Below are positions 52,617 through 63,720 of a DNA stretch of 64,000 nucleotides, piece by piece. This stretch comes from Neocallimastix lanati (nom. inval.). Its lineage: Eukaryota > Neocallimastigomycota > Neocallimastigomycetes > Neocallimastigales > Neocallimastigaceae. Every line of letters starts with the position of its first letter. Position 1 is the first letter of the stretch. The notes below the pieces were generated by a model, which was not told the origin of the DNA, searched no databases, and saw only the letters and a program-made list of their open reading frames with translations. The position numbers and the translations under genes are program-made. The stretch spans positions 618,501 to 682,500 of the forward strand of contig JACVTC010000071.1 in assembly GCA_016946835.1 (NCBI GenBank), in the 5' to 3' direction.

Positions 52617-53307
52617 TTTAAAAATATTTAATATATGAACTTTATTAAAAAAGCATTCGTTTCATTAATATATAATTAACTCACAACAATAAGGTACAAT
52701 ATCGCAATATATAGTATCAATAGGTTTCACAAAAGGTGTTATAACAAAATTAACTTCTTTAAATCTTTTTTCATCAGGAATTTTACTTTCCTTGGAAAAA
52801 TTTAGCTCATTTATATTTGAATTTTTATTATTTTTATTATTACCAAAACTATGACTTATACTATTATTACATTAAAAATTTTTTGAATTGATATTATTTA
52901 GTTGATAAATATATAAGACCAATAATAATAAAAGGAATACAATGCAAATATATATAACAAAATATTTACGATGATTTCCTAGGTAGACATCGATCGAGTA
53001 ATCCAGCAACTTCCGTTAAACTATTAATATCACTTGATTGACCAATTTTTCTTAAATATAATTTTAAATTATCAATCAAGGTTTCTTTATTACCACTTCT
53101 TTTCAATCCTAATGTTTTAAGAATGTCTTTTAAATCTGCTACCTTTAAATGATGAAAAGGTAATTGTAATAAAGTCTAAATTTTTACAATATATATATAA
53201 TTATATATTAAAAATTGAACAAATTATATAATAATTTTATTTTTATAAAAAAATTTAAATAAAAAAAAATACAAATTGGATAAATTTACATTAACTTGAC
53301 TTTGCAT
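48000..53307 (-). CDS. SIZ/PIAS-type SUMO E3 ligase (ten exons)
   Basis: Transfers SUMO from the E2 (Ubc9) to nuclear substrates. Model (minus): 53307-53290, 53175-52970, 52860-52685, 52540-52492, 52378-52234, 52126-52004, 51790-51682, 51559-51489, 50990-50660, 50425-48000; 1217 residues, every junction GT-AG and in phase. Exon 2 carries an N-terminal SAP DNA-binding domain (HHLKVADLKDILKTLGLKRS). Exons 3-7 give a PINIT region (KFSLTEEQ, YKILLYCATQI, KPVDITTY). Exons 8-9 give the SP-RING (SLRCP...IKTPCRFKECTHVQCFD...WKCPVC) with all Cys/His zinc ligands. Exon 10 starts with a SUMO-interacting motif (VIDLTLSDD) typical of the family, followed by ~790 residues rich in Ser/Thr/Asn without known domains. 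Exon 5 could start six bases later. The first exon is only six codons; an upstream non-coding exon cannot be excluded. Several introns hold ATT microsatellites. The gene is divergent from the NUR1-like gene. Confidence 0.92.
51849..51910. repeat. (ATT)n microsatellite in a SUMO-ligase intron
   Basis: About 20 TTA/ATT trinucleotides lie in the intron between exons 6 and 7; shorter arrays of the same kind occur in the intron between exons 8 and 9 (about 51110-51145 and 51450-51480). Confidence 0.9.
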
Positions 53308-54907
53308 TTTTCTTTGAATATATTCTATAAATCACAAAATTTTATTTCAATTTTCAAATATTTTCTTTTATTGTATTACCATTAAATTAATTATTCAATA
53401 TCATAAATGCATTTATTATAATATTCTATAGGATTGAATAAATTTAAGTATTATCTTTTTTTTTTTCTCTAAATCATTTGATAGTTTTAATTTAAATAAA
53501 TGGTTTTATATAAAGTAAATTATTAAATATAATTAGATATTGATTATATAGATTTCCTTTCTTCAAGAAAAAGAAAAAAAGTATGTATGTATATATATAT
53601 ATATTATTGATATAAATGTAAATATATTTTCAAATAAATTTGTTAAATAATCTGAGTTTTTATATATATATATATATATATATATAAATTTAAATATGGA
53701 ACAATATAGTTTTTAAATTATAGAATATCATTTCTATTTTGAAATGTTTTTCAAATTATAATAAGCAATACATTATATAGTAGTTAAAATAAAATAATAT
53801 ATTTATGTTAATATTTTTATTACTTTAATCCATAATTGTAAAATAATTTAATAATTCAAAATAAAATAATTGTAATGTCAAAAAAAAAAAAAAGGTATTT
53901 AATATATAATTATATTACTTTTTAATAATTCGTTAATGATAAAAAAAAAATTTTTTTAATATTAAATCTTTTATTAATAATTAGAGTTTTTAAAGAATTT
54001 TTTTTAAATCTTTTTTATTATACATAAATAAATGTATACATTAATAAAAGTTTCGTTTCAATTATAAAACTAAAATTGCTTTAATATTGCTATTTATAAA
54101 AGCTTTCTATTCTAAATCTTTCATTAAATAATTAAATATTTTAAATAATAAAATTTTAGAGAAAATTGAAAATTAAATATGTTTTAAAAAAGATAGATAA
54201 TTAAAATAAGTATTAATACTATATTATGTAATTTCATATATAAGTACATTAATTTGATTCAAATATAATAAAATATCATTGTAAAATAAGGACAAACTTA
54301 GAATCTTATTGTGAATAAAACAATTTTAAAATAAACACTTTTATTATTTAAAAACAATTTTTTTTTATTATATTTATATATTTTTATTTTTTATACATTC
54401 AATTTTCAATTTTTTTTTTATTTTATTTTTCATATATTCAATAATTCTATTATTATTAAATTAGTTAGATTTTATTAAATATAATTAATATTTTTGTAAT
54501 ATTATATTAAAATTTATTATTTTTTAGAAAGTTTTAAAATTTAACATTGATCAATCTTAATTTTTTAGTCCTAATCAATCAAATCTAACCTTTAACATTT
54601 AATTTATTGTTTGTTCAAAATATTTTTTAAATCTTTTATTAAAATTTTTTTATTTAAAATTTATTCTATATAATTAATTAAAAAATTTAAGTAAAGTAGT
54701 AACTTTTTTTTTTTTTTTTTTTTATTAAATAATATTTTTTGTTTTTTTAAAAATAAAAGTTTGTATAATTTTTTATTTTCAATTATATATATGCTTTTTT
54801 TAAAAAAGTGAAAAGAACTATATTAATTTAAAAAATAATAATAAATAATTAAATTAAGAAACGTAAAAAAGTGGAAAAATAAATTATTATTTTTTGGTTG
54901 AAACAAA
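53308..54907. promoter_or_regulatory. Divergent intergenic region (SUMO ligase / NUR1-like)
   Basis: 1.6 kb between two genes transcribed away from each other, so both promoters must lie here. The sequence is AT-rich with T and A tracts and TA dinucleotide runs (53590-53605, 53660-53687); no specific transcription-factor site can be named. Promoter identity is an inference from gene orientation. Confidence 0.45.
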
Positions 54908-56512
54908 ATGAGTATTGTTGAAGAAAGTAATAAAAGTAATTCAAAATCGAGAAAAAAATTAATAAGAAAACGTTCAGTATGGTCAAATCTTTATAATTCA
55001 CCACAAGATTGGTTTATGCAAATAGAAGAAGAATATGAAGGTATAATCTATTTTATATAAATATTTAATTTTATATTATTCATTTATTATAATATATATA
55101 GATAGAAAAATAATTTTATTATATATTAATAAATATATTAATGAGAATTATTTATTAAAAAAATAATACTTTAATTATTTATTTTTAGCCTTAAATTGGG
55201 ATAAATTACAAAAAATATTTAGCATTCCTTTTGGAATTTCATTAAATTTCTTATACATTTTAATAAAAATTAACAGTAAAGATGAATGGGGAGATGATAT
55301 TAGATTGAGTCCAGGCTATTCTTCATTTGAATTATTACAGTTTACGTTATTTTTTATTTGTATATTTAATACTTTATATCTTTTTACTCGTAAAAAGCAA
55401 TATCAGATAAGAAATGCAGATGAAAAAGTAAATTATTATAAATCAAATATATTAATTATTAAGAATATATATTTTTTAAGAGAATAATTCTAAAACTACT
55501 TTATATAATGAATAATATTTTAATAATGAAGTTTCCGCCTACAGGTTCACATATAAAATTTGTTTCAGAAACAGATGATGATGGTGATATTGAAATTCAG
55601 GAACAAAAAAGTTTACTGTATGAATTATCAATATAATAATAAATATTATAATTATTATATATATTAATTAATTATATATTACAAAAATTATAATTATAGT
55701 TCATGGTTTAACTCATTATTCATAATACCAAATAAAAAAGATAATCCAAATGCTCCACATATTTTTGTTTTAACAGCTTGGGATCCTCCAATATTTTCTT
55801 TAAATTTATTTTGGTAAATATATTATATATATATTTGTATAATGTTAATATTTACTTTTTTTTTTTTTTTGTTAATATCTAATTATAATTAATTCATTGA
55901 ATAAATAATAGCTTTTTTTCACCAGCACATTTTGGAATTTTATATTTAATGGATAGTAATAATTGGCAATATGTTATATTTGTTATAGCTTTTCTTTCAT
56001 TAATGGTAATTTATAGTAATTAATAATGATTATTATATATATTAATATTGAAATTTTTTAAAATAATTTATTTTTCTTCAGATGTTCATTACAGTTCATA
56101 GTTTTTTAGGCTTAATAAAAGATAAGCAAGTTATAACAGAACAAGTTTATAAGTATGTTGGTTATTTAATGCTAATATTTACAAATAAGATATATTATAT
56201 ATATATATATATAATGTACTTTTATGCTTATAATTTATTTTTTCATTAATAGTGAATATAATTTAAAGTTCGTGAATAAAATATTTATACCAACAGCTGA
56301 TTCTGCAGTAGAAACAAACTTCTTTGAATATGACGATGATAATGAATCTCCGTATGTTAAAAATCTAATATGTGAATTATATATAATATTATATTGAATA
56401 TAATTTTATTAATAATAATATTAAGAAATTAAAATTCTCTTGTTATATATGAAAATATATTAGATTTTTAAATACTAGTTCATCAAGTAGAAGTAATAAT
56501 TTTATAATATAA
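54908..56512 (+). CDS. NUR1: Nur1-like nuclear rim protein (eight exons)
   Basis: Model: 54908-55040, 55189-55427, 55532-55617, 55700-55813, 55912-56005, 56082-56152, 56253-56351, 56479-56512; 289 residues, all introns GT-AG and in phase. The protein has a basic N-terminus (KSRKKLIRKRSVW), an amphipathic NSPQDWFMQIEEEYEALNW segment, then hydrophobic stretches FGISLNFLYILIKI, FTLFFICIFNTLYLF, FGILYLM and YVIFVIAFLSLMMFITVH. It ends with the conserved EQVYNEYNLKFV block and an acidic, Ser-rich tail. Order and motifs (IPFG, GYSSFE, FFSPAHF, VYNEYNLKFV) match the Nur1/Mug154 family (DUF2418). In yeasts that protein partners the LEM protein Lem2/Heh1 at the inner nuclear membrane in heterochromatin and rDNA silencing. 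The exon 3 acceptor TGAAG was chosen because the nearer CAG gives an immediate stop. The small last exon is the least certain. Confidence 0.82.
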
Positions 56513-57204
56513 AAAAATTATCCAAAATTGTATATATAATAGTAATATAGTAATAATTAAAAAATGAAGTTTTTATAAATTATAATCAGTGGTATAAATA
56601 TCTAATTATTATATTTTATTATTATGTAATAGGAAATACTGCTATTAATAAATTTAGTCAGTAAGTTATTAAATTCTATCGAATTATTATTATTTTTATT
56701 TATAGCAATAAATAAAATTAATATAATTGATTATTAATTAATTTACTTTTTTCGTTTGAATAAATATATATAAATATTTTAGACAGTTATATAAAAGATC
56801 CATCAATCATTAAAAAAATATTTAATTATAATCAATAAATTTGTATTAAAATATAATCTTTAAAAAAATAATTAAATAAGATTTATTAATCCTTAGTCCA
56901 TATACCAATATTAAATATATAAATAAATATAAAATATTATATATCATATATAATTTATTAAATTATAATTTACATAATTTTATATATATTTATTTTCAAT
57001 ACCATAATTCATATATATTAAAATATTTTTTTATTAATAGTATATTGTATAATAGATAAATATTAAATAAATAAATAAGTAAACAAACAAAATAAATAAA
57101 TAAATAAATAAATTAATTAATAAATGAATAATAATATAAATGAATAAATGAATAATATAAATGAATAATATAAATGAAACTATAAATAATAAATTTAAAT
57201 TTAA

Positions 57205-57261
<57 letters not shown>

Positions 57262-57305
57262 GAATTAAGTATTTTTTTATAATTATTATTATAATAAGTA
57301 AGATA
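56513..57305. promoter_or_regulatory. Intergenic region upstream of NUDCD1 with 53-nt poly(T)
   Basis: AT-rich DNA with AATAAATAAATA repeats and a 53-T run at 57208-57260, ending 45 bp before the NUDCD1 start codon. Long dA:dT tracts are known in yeasts to exclude nucleosomes near promoters; the same role here is inferred. Confidence 0.4.
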
Positions 57306-57709
57306 ATGAAAAATATTCCTATTAATCGTCAAATCAATGTAAACAGAAATTTATATAATGTTAATTTTGAAGGGTATAAATTAAATTTAAACACTGATAT
57401 AAAAATCATTCATCACAATTTACCATCAAAAGTAGATGTTAATTGTGTTAAGACATATTCACATACTCCATTTAAAATTATTGAGGCAAGAAATAGATTA
57501 AATTTTGTGTTTAAAAATCCTTGGTATTCTTATGGCTTTTTTTATATTGATGAATCATATTCTTTAATTTATATATTGATAGATGATGTAATTATTAAAT
57601 TTACTATTTAAAAATCTTTTAAATTATTATATATATATATTTCTTAAAAAATATTATTATTAAAAAATATTTTTTATTAATTTTTTGGATTAAATAAAAT
57701 TTTTTAAAA

Positions 57710-57743
<34 letters not shown>

Positions 57744-59488
57744 TTATTATATATAAAAATTGAAATTAAAAAAAAAATAAGACAACTTTTGAAGCAACAT
57801 ATTATAATTTATTTAAAATTGATGAACCATCAGATGAAAATAAAAATGAATTTCCAACTTTGGTGTTTGTAAATGAAAATTTTATGATTTTATCTGATGG
57901 AGCCTTTAATGGTAATATTTATGTTTTAAATTTTTCAGATAAAGATAAAATGGTTAATGTTTTAAAGGTTATTTCTAAAAAGAAACTTTTAGAACAAAAT
58001 AATTATTATGAGAAAAATATTTATCCGGTTAATTTAATGTATGCTAAATTAACAGAAGACAAAAAAAATATATTATTGTTAGGATATACTTATAATTCTA
58101 ATGCTAATAATCCGACACCACCAGAAATAAGTAAAATGAATAAAAAAAATAAGATAGAATTTTACGTTTCTTTATGTGAAATACCAATTAATAACCTTTC
58201 AAATGAAGAGGGTTTTGTAGATCTTAAATTATTATCAGCTTCAAAATGTAATAATTCACCAATTTATGGTTCTATAGAAGATTATATTATTGAAAGTGAT
58301 AGTAAGATAATTAGTGAAGGAAATTATGTAATAATCAGTGAAAATGATGCTTTCCATGAATATATATCAATAATTAATGAAAATGAAGGTAAATATAATG
58401 ATTCATCGAAAACAGAGAATGATGAATCAATAATAATAGAAAAACAATCTGAACAGCTTCGAAATCAACAACCAAAACATGTTAATATATATAAATGGTA
58501 TCAAGAGATGGACGATATTACGCTTTATCTTAATATTTTTGAATTAAATAAGAAAAAAGTGAATTGCAAATTTAGTAAAAAAAAAATTGAGTTAAGTGTG
58601 TTAGATAAAAATAATGAAATAGTTGAACTTTTTGATGATGAATTATGGGATGAAGTTGTTCCTGAGGAATGTATATGGACTATTGAAGCAAATAAATCAA
58701 AAAATGGTAGTATAATTACTCTTCATTTTGAAAAGAAAAATCAAATCAATTGGGTTCAAATGTTTAAAGATGATGATAATGTACTAGAAACAGTGGATCC
58801 ATCAGAATTAGCTAATATAAAAGAACGTTTACTTATGTTTACTGGAAAGGAAGATCAAGGTCAAAGTCCTTATCAAAATATAAATAGTATTCAACAAACA
58901 GAAGAATGTGATATGGAAAAATCACCTATTAATTTTGTTAGAGTAACTAAATCAGGAAAAATTACAGATATAAATCAAGGTTCTGGTTTTGAATGGCTTT
59001 GTACTAGTTTTCCGACATTAGATACTCCATATTTTATGTCTGATGATGATAATTATGTCCTTAATCCAAATGAATCCCAAGAGCCTTCTATTGTTAACTA
59101 TTTATGTTTGAAGCAAGATGTTGATGGTGTCATATTAAAACTAGAAAGTCATCTTAAAATGAATCATTGTGCAGTATTTAATGCATTTGGTTTTGTGGAA
59201 GCTAGTAAACGTAATAAAAAATTTGCATATATATCTAATGATTTTGAATATGCTTTAATAGTAGAAACATCAAAGCTTGTTTATATTTATGGTCAACCTT
59301 CAGATGAAGAAGCTAAAAGAAATTCCGCTTCTCAGTATCTTATTGACGTTTCAAATCAAGATTCCCATGAAATGACAAAAGAAGATCAAAAAGAAGAATT
59401 AATTTATGGTGTAGCTCAATTAGATCGTCATATTTTTATGGTGTTAAAAAGAAGTTCTTTTTGTATATTTTCAGTGAAAGATGAATAA
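57306..59488 (+). CDS. NUDCD1: NudC domain-containing protein 1 homologue (two exons)
   Basis: Exon 1 is 57306-57587, the intron is 57588-57781 (GTAATT...AATAAG, phase 0) and exon 2 is 57782-59488; 662 residues. The N-terminus VNRNLYNVNFEGYKLNL matches the characteristic start of NUDCD1 (human CML66). The middle has beta-rich repeats. A CS/p23-like domain lies at about 325-425 (YKWYQEMDDITLYLNI, DELWDEVVPEE, WTIE, ITLHFEKKNQINWVQMF). The C-terminal block (EECDM, VNYLCLKQDVDGV, HCAVFNAFGFVEASKRNKKFAY, VYIYGQP, FMVLKRSSFCIFSV) follows the family to its end. NudC-family CS domains act as Hsp90 co-chaperones; human NUDCD1 is reported to associate with beta-propeller clients, so a cytosolic chaperone-adaptor role is inferred. 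The acceptor AATAAG lacks a pyrimidine tract, but the joined frame aligns through the junction. An unspliced frame would end after 101 codons. Confidence 0.93.
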
Positions 59489-59894
59489 TACTAATACTCC
59501 TGAAATAATTATTATTATTGAATCACCTTCCATTATTATTACTAATGTTATTGTTAATAATAATAATAATAATAGTAATAATAATGGAATAGGACTTAAT
59601 AAAAATTGATTTTATATAATAATATATTAGATTATTGAATTATTTAAATAATACATTCTATTCTATTAATCAAACTATTAATAATATTATTATTAAACTA
59701 CTATTAATGTTATTACTAATAATAATAATAATGGGAAAGGACTTAACAAAAATATGATTTAATATAATAATCTATTAGATTATTGAATTATTTAAATAAC
59801 AAGTTCTATAAATCTAATTATTAATATCATTATTATTATTAAACTCTAAAATATAACAAAACTTAAAAATTTAAAATTTAACACAAAATTTAAT

Positions 59895-59931
<37 letters not shown>

Positions 59932-61084
59932 TTTATTTATTTAGTTAGTAAACCTATTGAATAAATATTTTAAATCATATAAAAACAAAATGATTTAATA
60001 ATAATATTTTTAAATTCTTTCTTCCCTCAATAACTAACTATTAAAAAATTTGTATGTGTAACATGAAAATAATGATATAAAACTAATATGTGTAATAACA
60101 TATTTGTATATTTAATAGTAATTGTTAAATATTAAATTTATATCTTTTCTTAATAAAATTTTTAAAATAATTTCTTTTTTGAATTATTATATTAATATAT
60201 ATTCTATAATATATTAAAATAGTTATTTTATTTTATATATTTTATAATAAAAATTTAATATATATAGCTTTAATAATTTTATTATAATTAATAGTTATTA
60301 TATATTATATTATAATAATAAAGGTCCTTCATGTAATTATAAAACGGAGGTTGTCTTAGTTAATTTCTAGGATAAAAAATATTAATATTAATAGAAAATG
60401 ATATAATTATACAAAGTAAAAAGAATAGCACATAAAAGTCCAGCATATCAATAAAGTTTAATATTATTTTATTATGATTAATTATTTTTTATAATATTGT
60501 ATTAATAAAGTATTTTATAAATTTATGGATTAGAAATGTTGTTTCACTACATTTATATAATTTGTGTAAAATGTGTATAAATAATTATATGTAATTGTAG
60601 CATGATATATATATATAAAAAAGAACCTTATATTATTTTATAAATAAAAAAAAAAAAAAAGGTTTATTTCATTACATCTAAATTTCAATAAATTACAAAA
60701 TAACAAATAAATTTGCAAAAATAAAACAAATTTAATGATAAACATTAATAATAAAAATGTAAAATTTTAGTAATAAAATTTTATTTGTATATTAAAATCT
60801 ATAGAAGTTTTTAAAAGTAATTAAATTTGTTATATTTGTTCTATAATAGTAGCAATTATAATATTATTGTACCATAATATTATAATTAATATCTAATAAT
60901 ATTAATTAGATATTATTTAATTTTTTTTTTTTATTAAACATATTAAAAAATTTTGTTATATTACTATTAAACAAACAATAATATAAAATAAAAGATGATA
61001 ATTTGTTATAGATTTATTAAAATTGTAATATTATTTATTATATGTATATACATTTGTAATAACTTGTTGATTTATTAAACACAA
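59489..61084. other. AT-rich intergenic DNA downstream of NUDCD1
   Basis: Two diverged ~190-bp direct repeats are visible at about 59550-59690 and 59705-59850 (AATGGAATAGGACTTAATAA / AATGGGAAAGGACTTAACAA, each followed by TTAGATTATTGAATTATTTA). A TTTA run lies at 59891-59940. No coding signal. Confidence 0.5.
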
Positions 61085-61690
61085 ATTGAACCATGTTCTA
61101 TGCTGGTCGTTAGTCCGTGGGCTAGCATACATAAATCTCCTAGTTCGATCTCGCCCTATGACCATTTTAAGGGTTAAAGGTAAGTATATCCCTGTATATA
61201 TATTATTATTCTAAATCTCTTTGGTAATATAGAAAAGATACTGTACTAACGGTGGGCCTGAGAGGGTTTTGCGAGCACTCGAATTTAATACATTTACGAG
61301 GGAATTACTATCATTTGGGTACATGATTTTATGTGTCCATGCTGATATATATTCTATTTGTGATATATATATATTCTACTAAATTACAATCTTTCTGACG
61401 TTTATGCATTTTGCCAAGGGAGCTTTTACAAATCTCCATGTGTTAGGTTATATTGGTCTCACTTAACTCACATCAAAGGGAAGTTAATAAATGGATAAGC
61501 ACTTCAAGAAAAGGTACTAGAAAAATTCTCAGCAATAATATGCATGTAAGAACGCTAATGCTGAACACCCAGTAAGGTTGTCCAGAAAGGACAATATTTG
61601 CCTATATGGAAGTGTGTGAATACCTCAATATTCCTACTGCCCCCGAGGGAGGGGGGCTGAAACCAAAGGCTGTACATTCCGGAAATAAAA
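61085..61690 (+). ncRNA. Unidentified higher-GC, hairpin-rich island; candidate structured RNA or retroposon
   Basis: A ~600-bp stretch of clearly more balanced composition than anything around it, without a sustained open frame. It contains several strong local hairpins: TATGCTGG/CTAGCATA around 61100-61130, TTGTCC AGAAA GGACAA near 61580, and GCCCCC/GGGGGC near 61640. It ends in GGAAATAAAAAAAAAAATACC. AGTTCGATCTC near 61140 resembles a pol III B box, but the flanking sequence does not fold as a complete tRNA. It does not match rRNA, U-snRNA, SRP or RNase P core motifs as I know them. The strand is assumed from the A-rich end. It could be a tRNA-derived SINE, a lineage-specific ncRNA or a gene relic. 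Confidence 0.35.
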
Positions 61691-61964
61691 AAAAAAATAC
61701 CAAAATTATAATTAATATATAAAATACAGAAATTACTGAATTACAAAATTTTGACTCTATATTGTATACATTTGTATACATTTTAAAATATCAATTTGAA
61801 AATTTTTTCTAATATTGATCATTAAAATATTTTATTTAATCTATTAAAATTAAAATTTTTTTTAGAAAAAAAAATTTCTAATATATAAAAGAAATAGAAT
61901 ATTAAAGTTCTTCCAATATTTTTTTTTCATTTTTTTTTTTATCATTTTTATTTTTTAATCAATA

Positions 61965-61995
<31 letters not shown>

Positions 61996-62285
61996 TTTAT
62001 TTTTATTTTTATTTTTTTTATTTTCATATATATGATATGATAATCAAATTAAAAATAGAAATATTAAAAAAGTTTAATAATGTTATTAATAATTTTCTAG
62101 CACATCAGCTATTATTGAAGAAAAATTAAAAATACAACTTGGTACACTACTTTTGTTATTTTATTTTTTTTTCCATTTTTTTATTTGTTAAATATAAATA
62201 AATATTTAATAATAATAATAAAATAAACTATATAATAAACAAGGAAAATATTTTCTGTTATATTATTATTATTATTTTAATAATA

Positions 62286-62331
<46 letters not shown>

Positions 62332-63066
62332 AAAAAAATTGATTGAATTGAAATTTAATTAAATAATTAATTAATTAACATTTCAATCTTATAATTTTTA
62401 TAAAATATATTATTAAATTATTTTATATGATTATTATTATTAATATATAAATAATATTTTTCTCTATATTTTGTAATAACATTATAAGCTTTATATAAAC
62501 GAGATATAAAGTAAAATAAAAAATATTTCCATATAGTAATTATTAATTATACAAAAATATGTTTAATAAAATATTATATGTATTTAAATTTAATTAATAA
62601 TATTCACATATACCCCGAGAATATTTGAAATATAAGTAATAAAAATAGTTATTTTATTTATTTATTTATTTTTTTAATGCTTTCTTTTATTTTAAATATT
62701 CATTATTAAACATAAGCTAATTATATAATCAATTTTGTTTAAAATTATAAAAGTTAAATTAATATATATATTAAAAACTATTTAAAGAAATTATGGAAAA
62801 GGATAATAATAATAAAATATAATATAACAATAAAACATTTATTTCTTTTAATTACTATCTTATACAATAACAATAATTATTAAATAAAATTAAACAGAAT
62901 AGAAATTTTTTTAAAAAAATTATTATAATAGAATAAACCATAAAATAGTAAATTTTATAAAAAATTACAAAATAAACTATTATTATATTTAATAAAATTA
63001 AATAAATTTTTTATTTCTTAAAATCAAAATCCAAAAAAAAAAAAAAAAGAAGTTAGTAATAGAAAA
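61691..63066. other. AT-rich intergenic DNA upstream of the FUSC-like gene
   Basis: Contains AT dinucleotides (61960-61985) and a 42-A run (62288-62329). A short exon-like piece at about 62100-62140 (between TTCTAG and GTACAC) could encode TSAIIEEKLKIQLG but connects to nothing supportable. Confidence 0.45.
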
Positions 63067-63684
63067 ATGAAATTTCGAGTACAGTTGAATAGAGCTTTTT
63101 CTGAATATAATTATGAATTTAAAGCATTTGACCCATTTTCCCAGTTATCACCTTCAAATATTACACCATTAGACCAAAATGAAGAAAGAGATCTTTCCAC
63201 TTTTGTATATGATAATCCCAATGGTTATCCTATTCCGGCCACTATACCTGGAAATAAAATGACACCATTTAATATCAAATTTTCAAAAGATGCATTAATA
63301 AAATATTTAAAATCAAGAAGATTTAGAAATAATTTTAAAGCTTCTTTAGCTTTTACTATTGCTTCCCTTTTTACCTTTATAACTCCACTTACTAAATATT
63401 TTGGAGATTCTATTATTTTTGTACCAATAACACTTATTTATGCTGATATGAAATTTACTGTCGGGGGATTAATTAACTGTTTCTTTTTTATTAATGTTTT
63501 TCTTTTTGCAAATTGTGTTTGTTCTGCTTTAGGTATGTAATACATTGCAATTAAATAATTTATATTACATAATAATTTGTATTTTTTTTTTTTTTTTTTT
63601 ATATATATATATTTAAATATTAATATAATTAAAAATACTAAAAAGTTTTATTTTATTTTTATTTTTTTATTATTATTACAATTA

Positions 63685-63720
<36 letters not shown>

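Noticed and set aside
61100-61170. Possible complete tRNA gene around AGTTCGATCTC
   Set aside because: The spacing to any acceptor-like pair is about 60 nt with a non-pairing T-stem and no valid anticodon arm; at best a tRNA-derived relic.
62095-62145. Short exon-like segment between TTCTAG and GTACAC
   Set aside because: Encodes about 14 plausible residues but no upstream or downstream exon in phase could be found.
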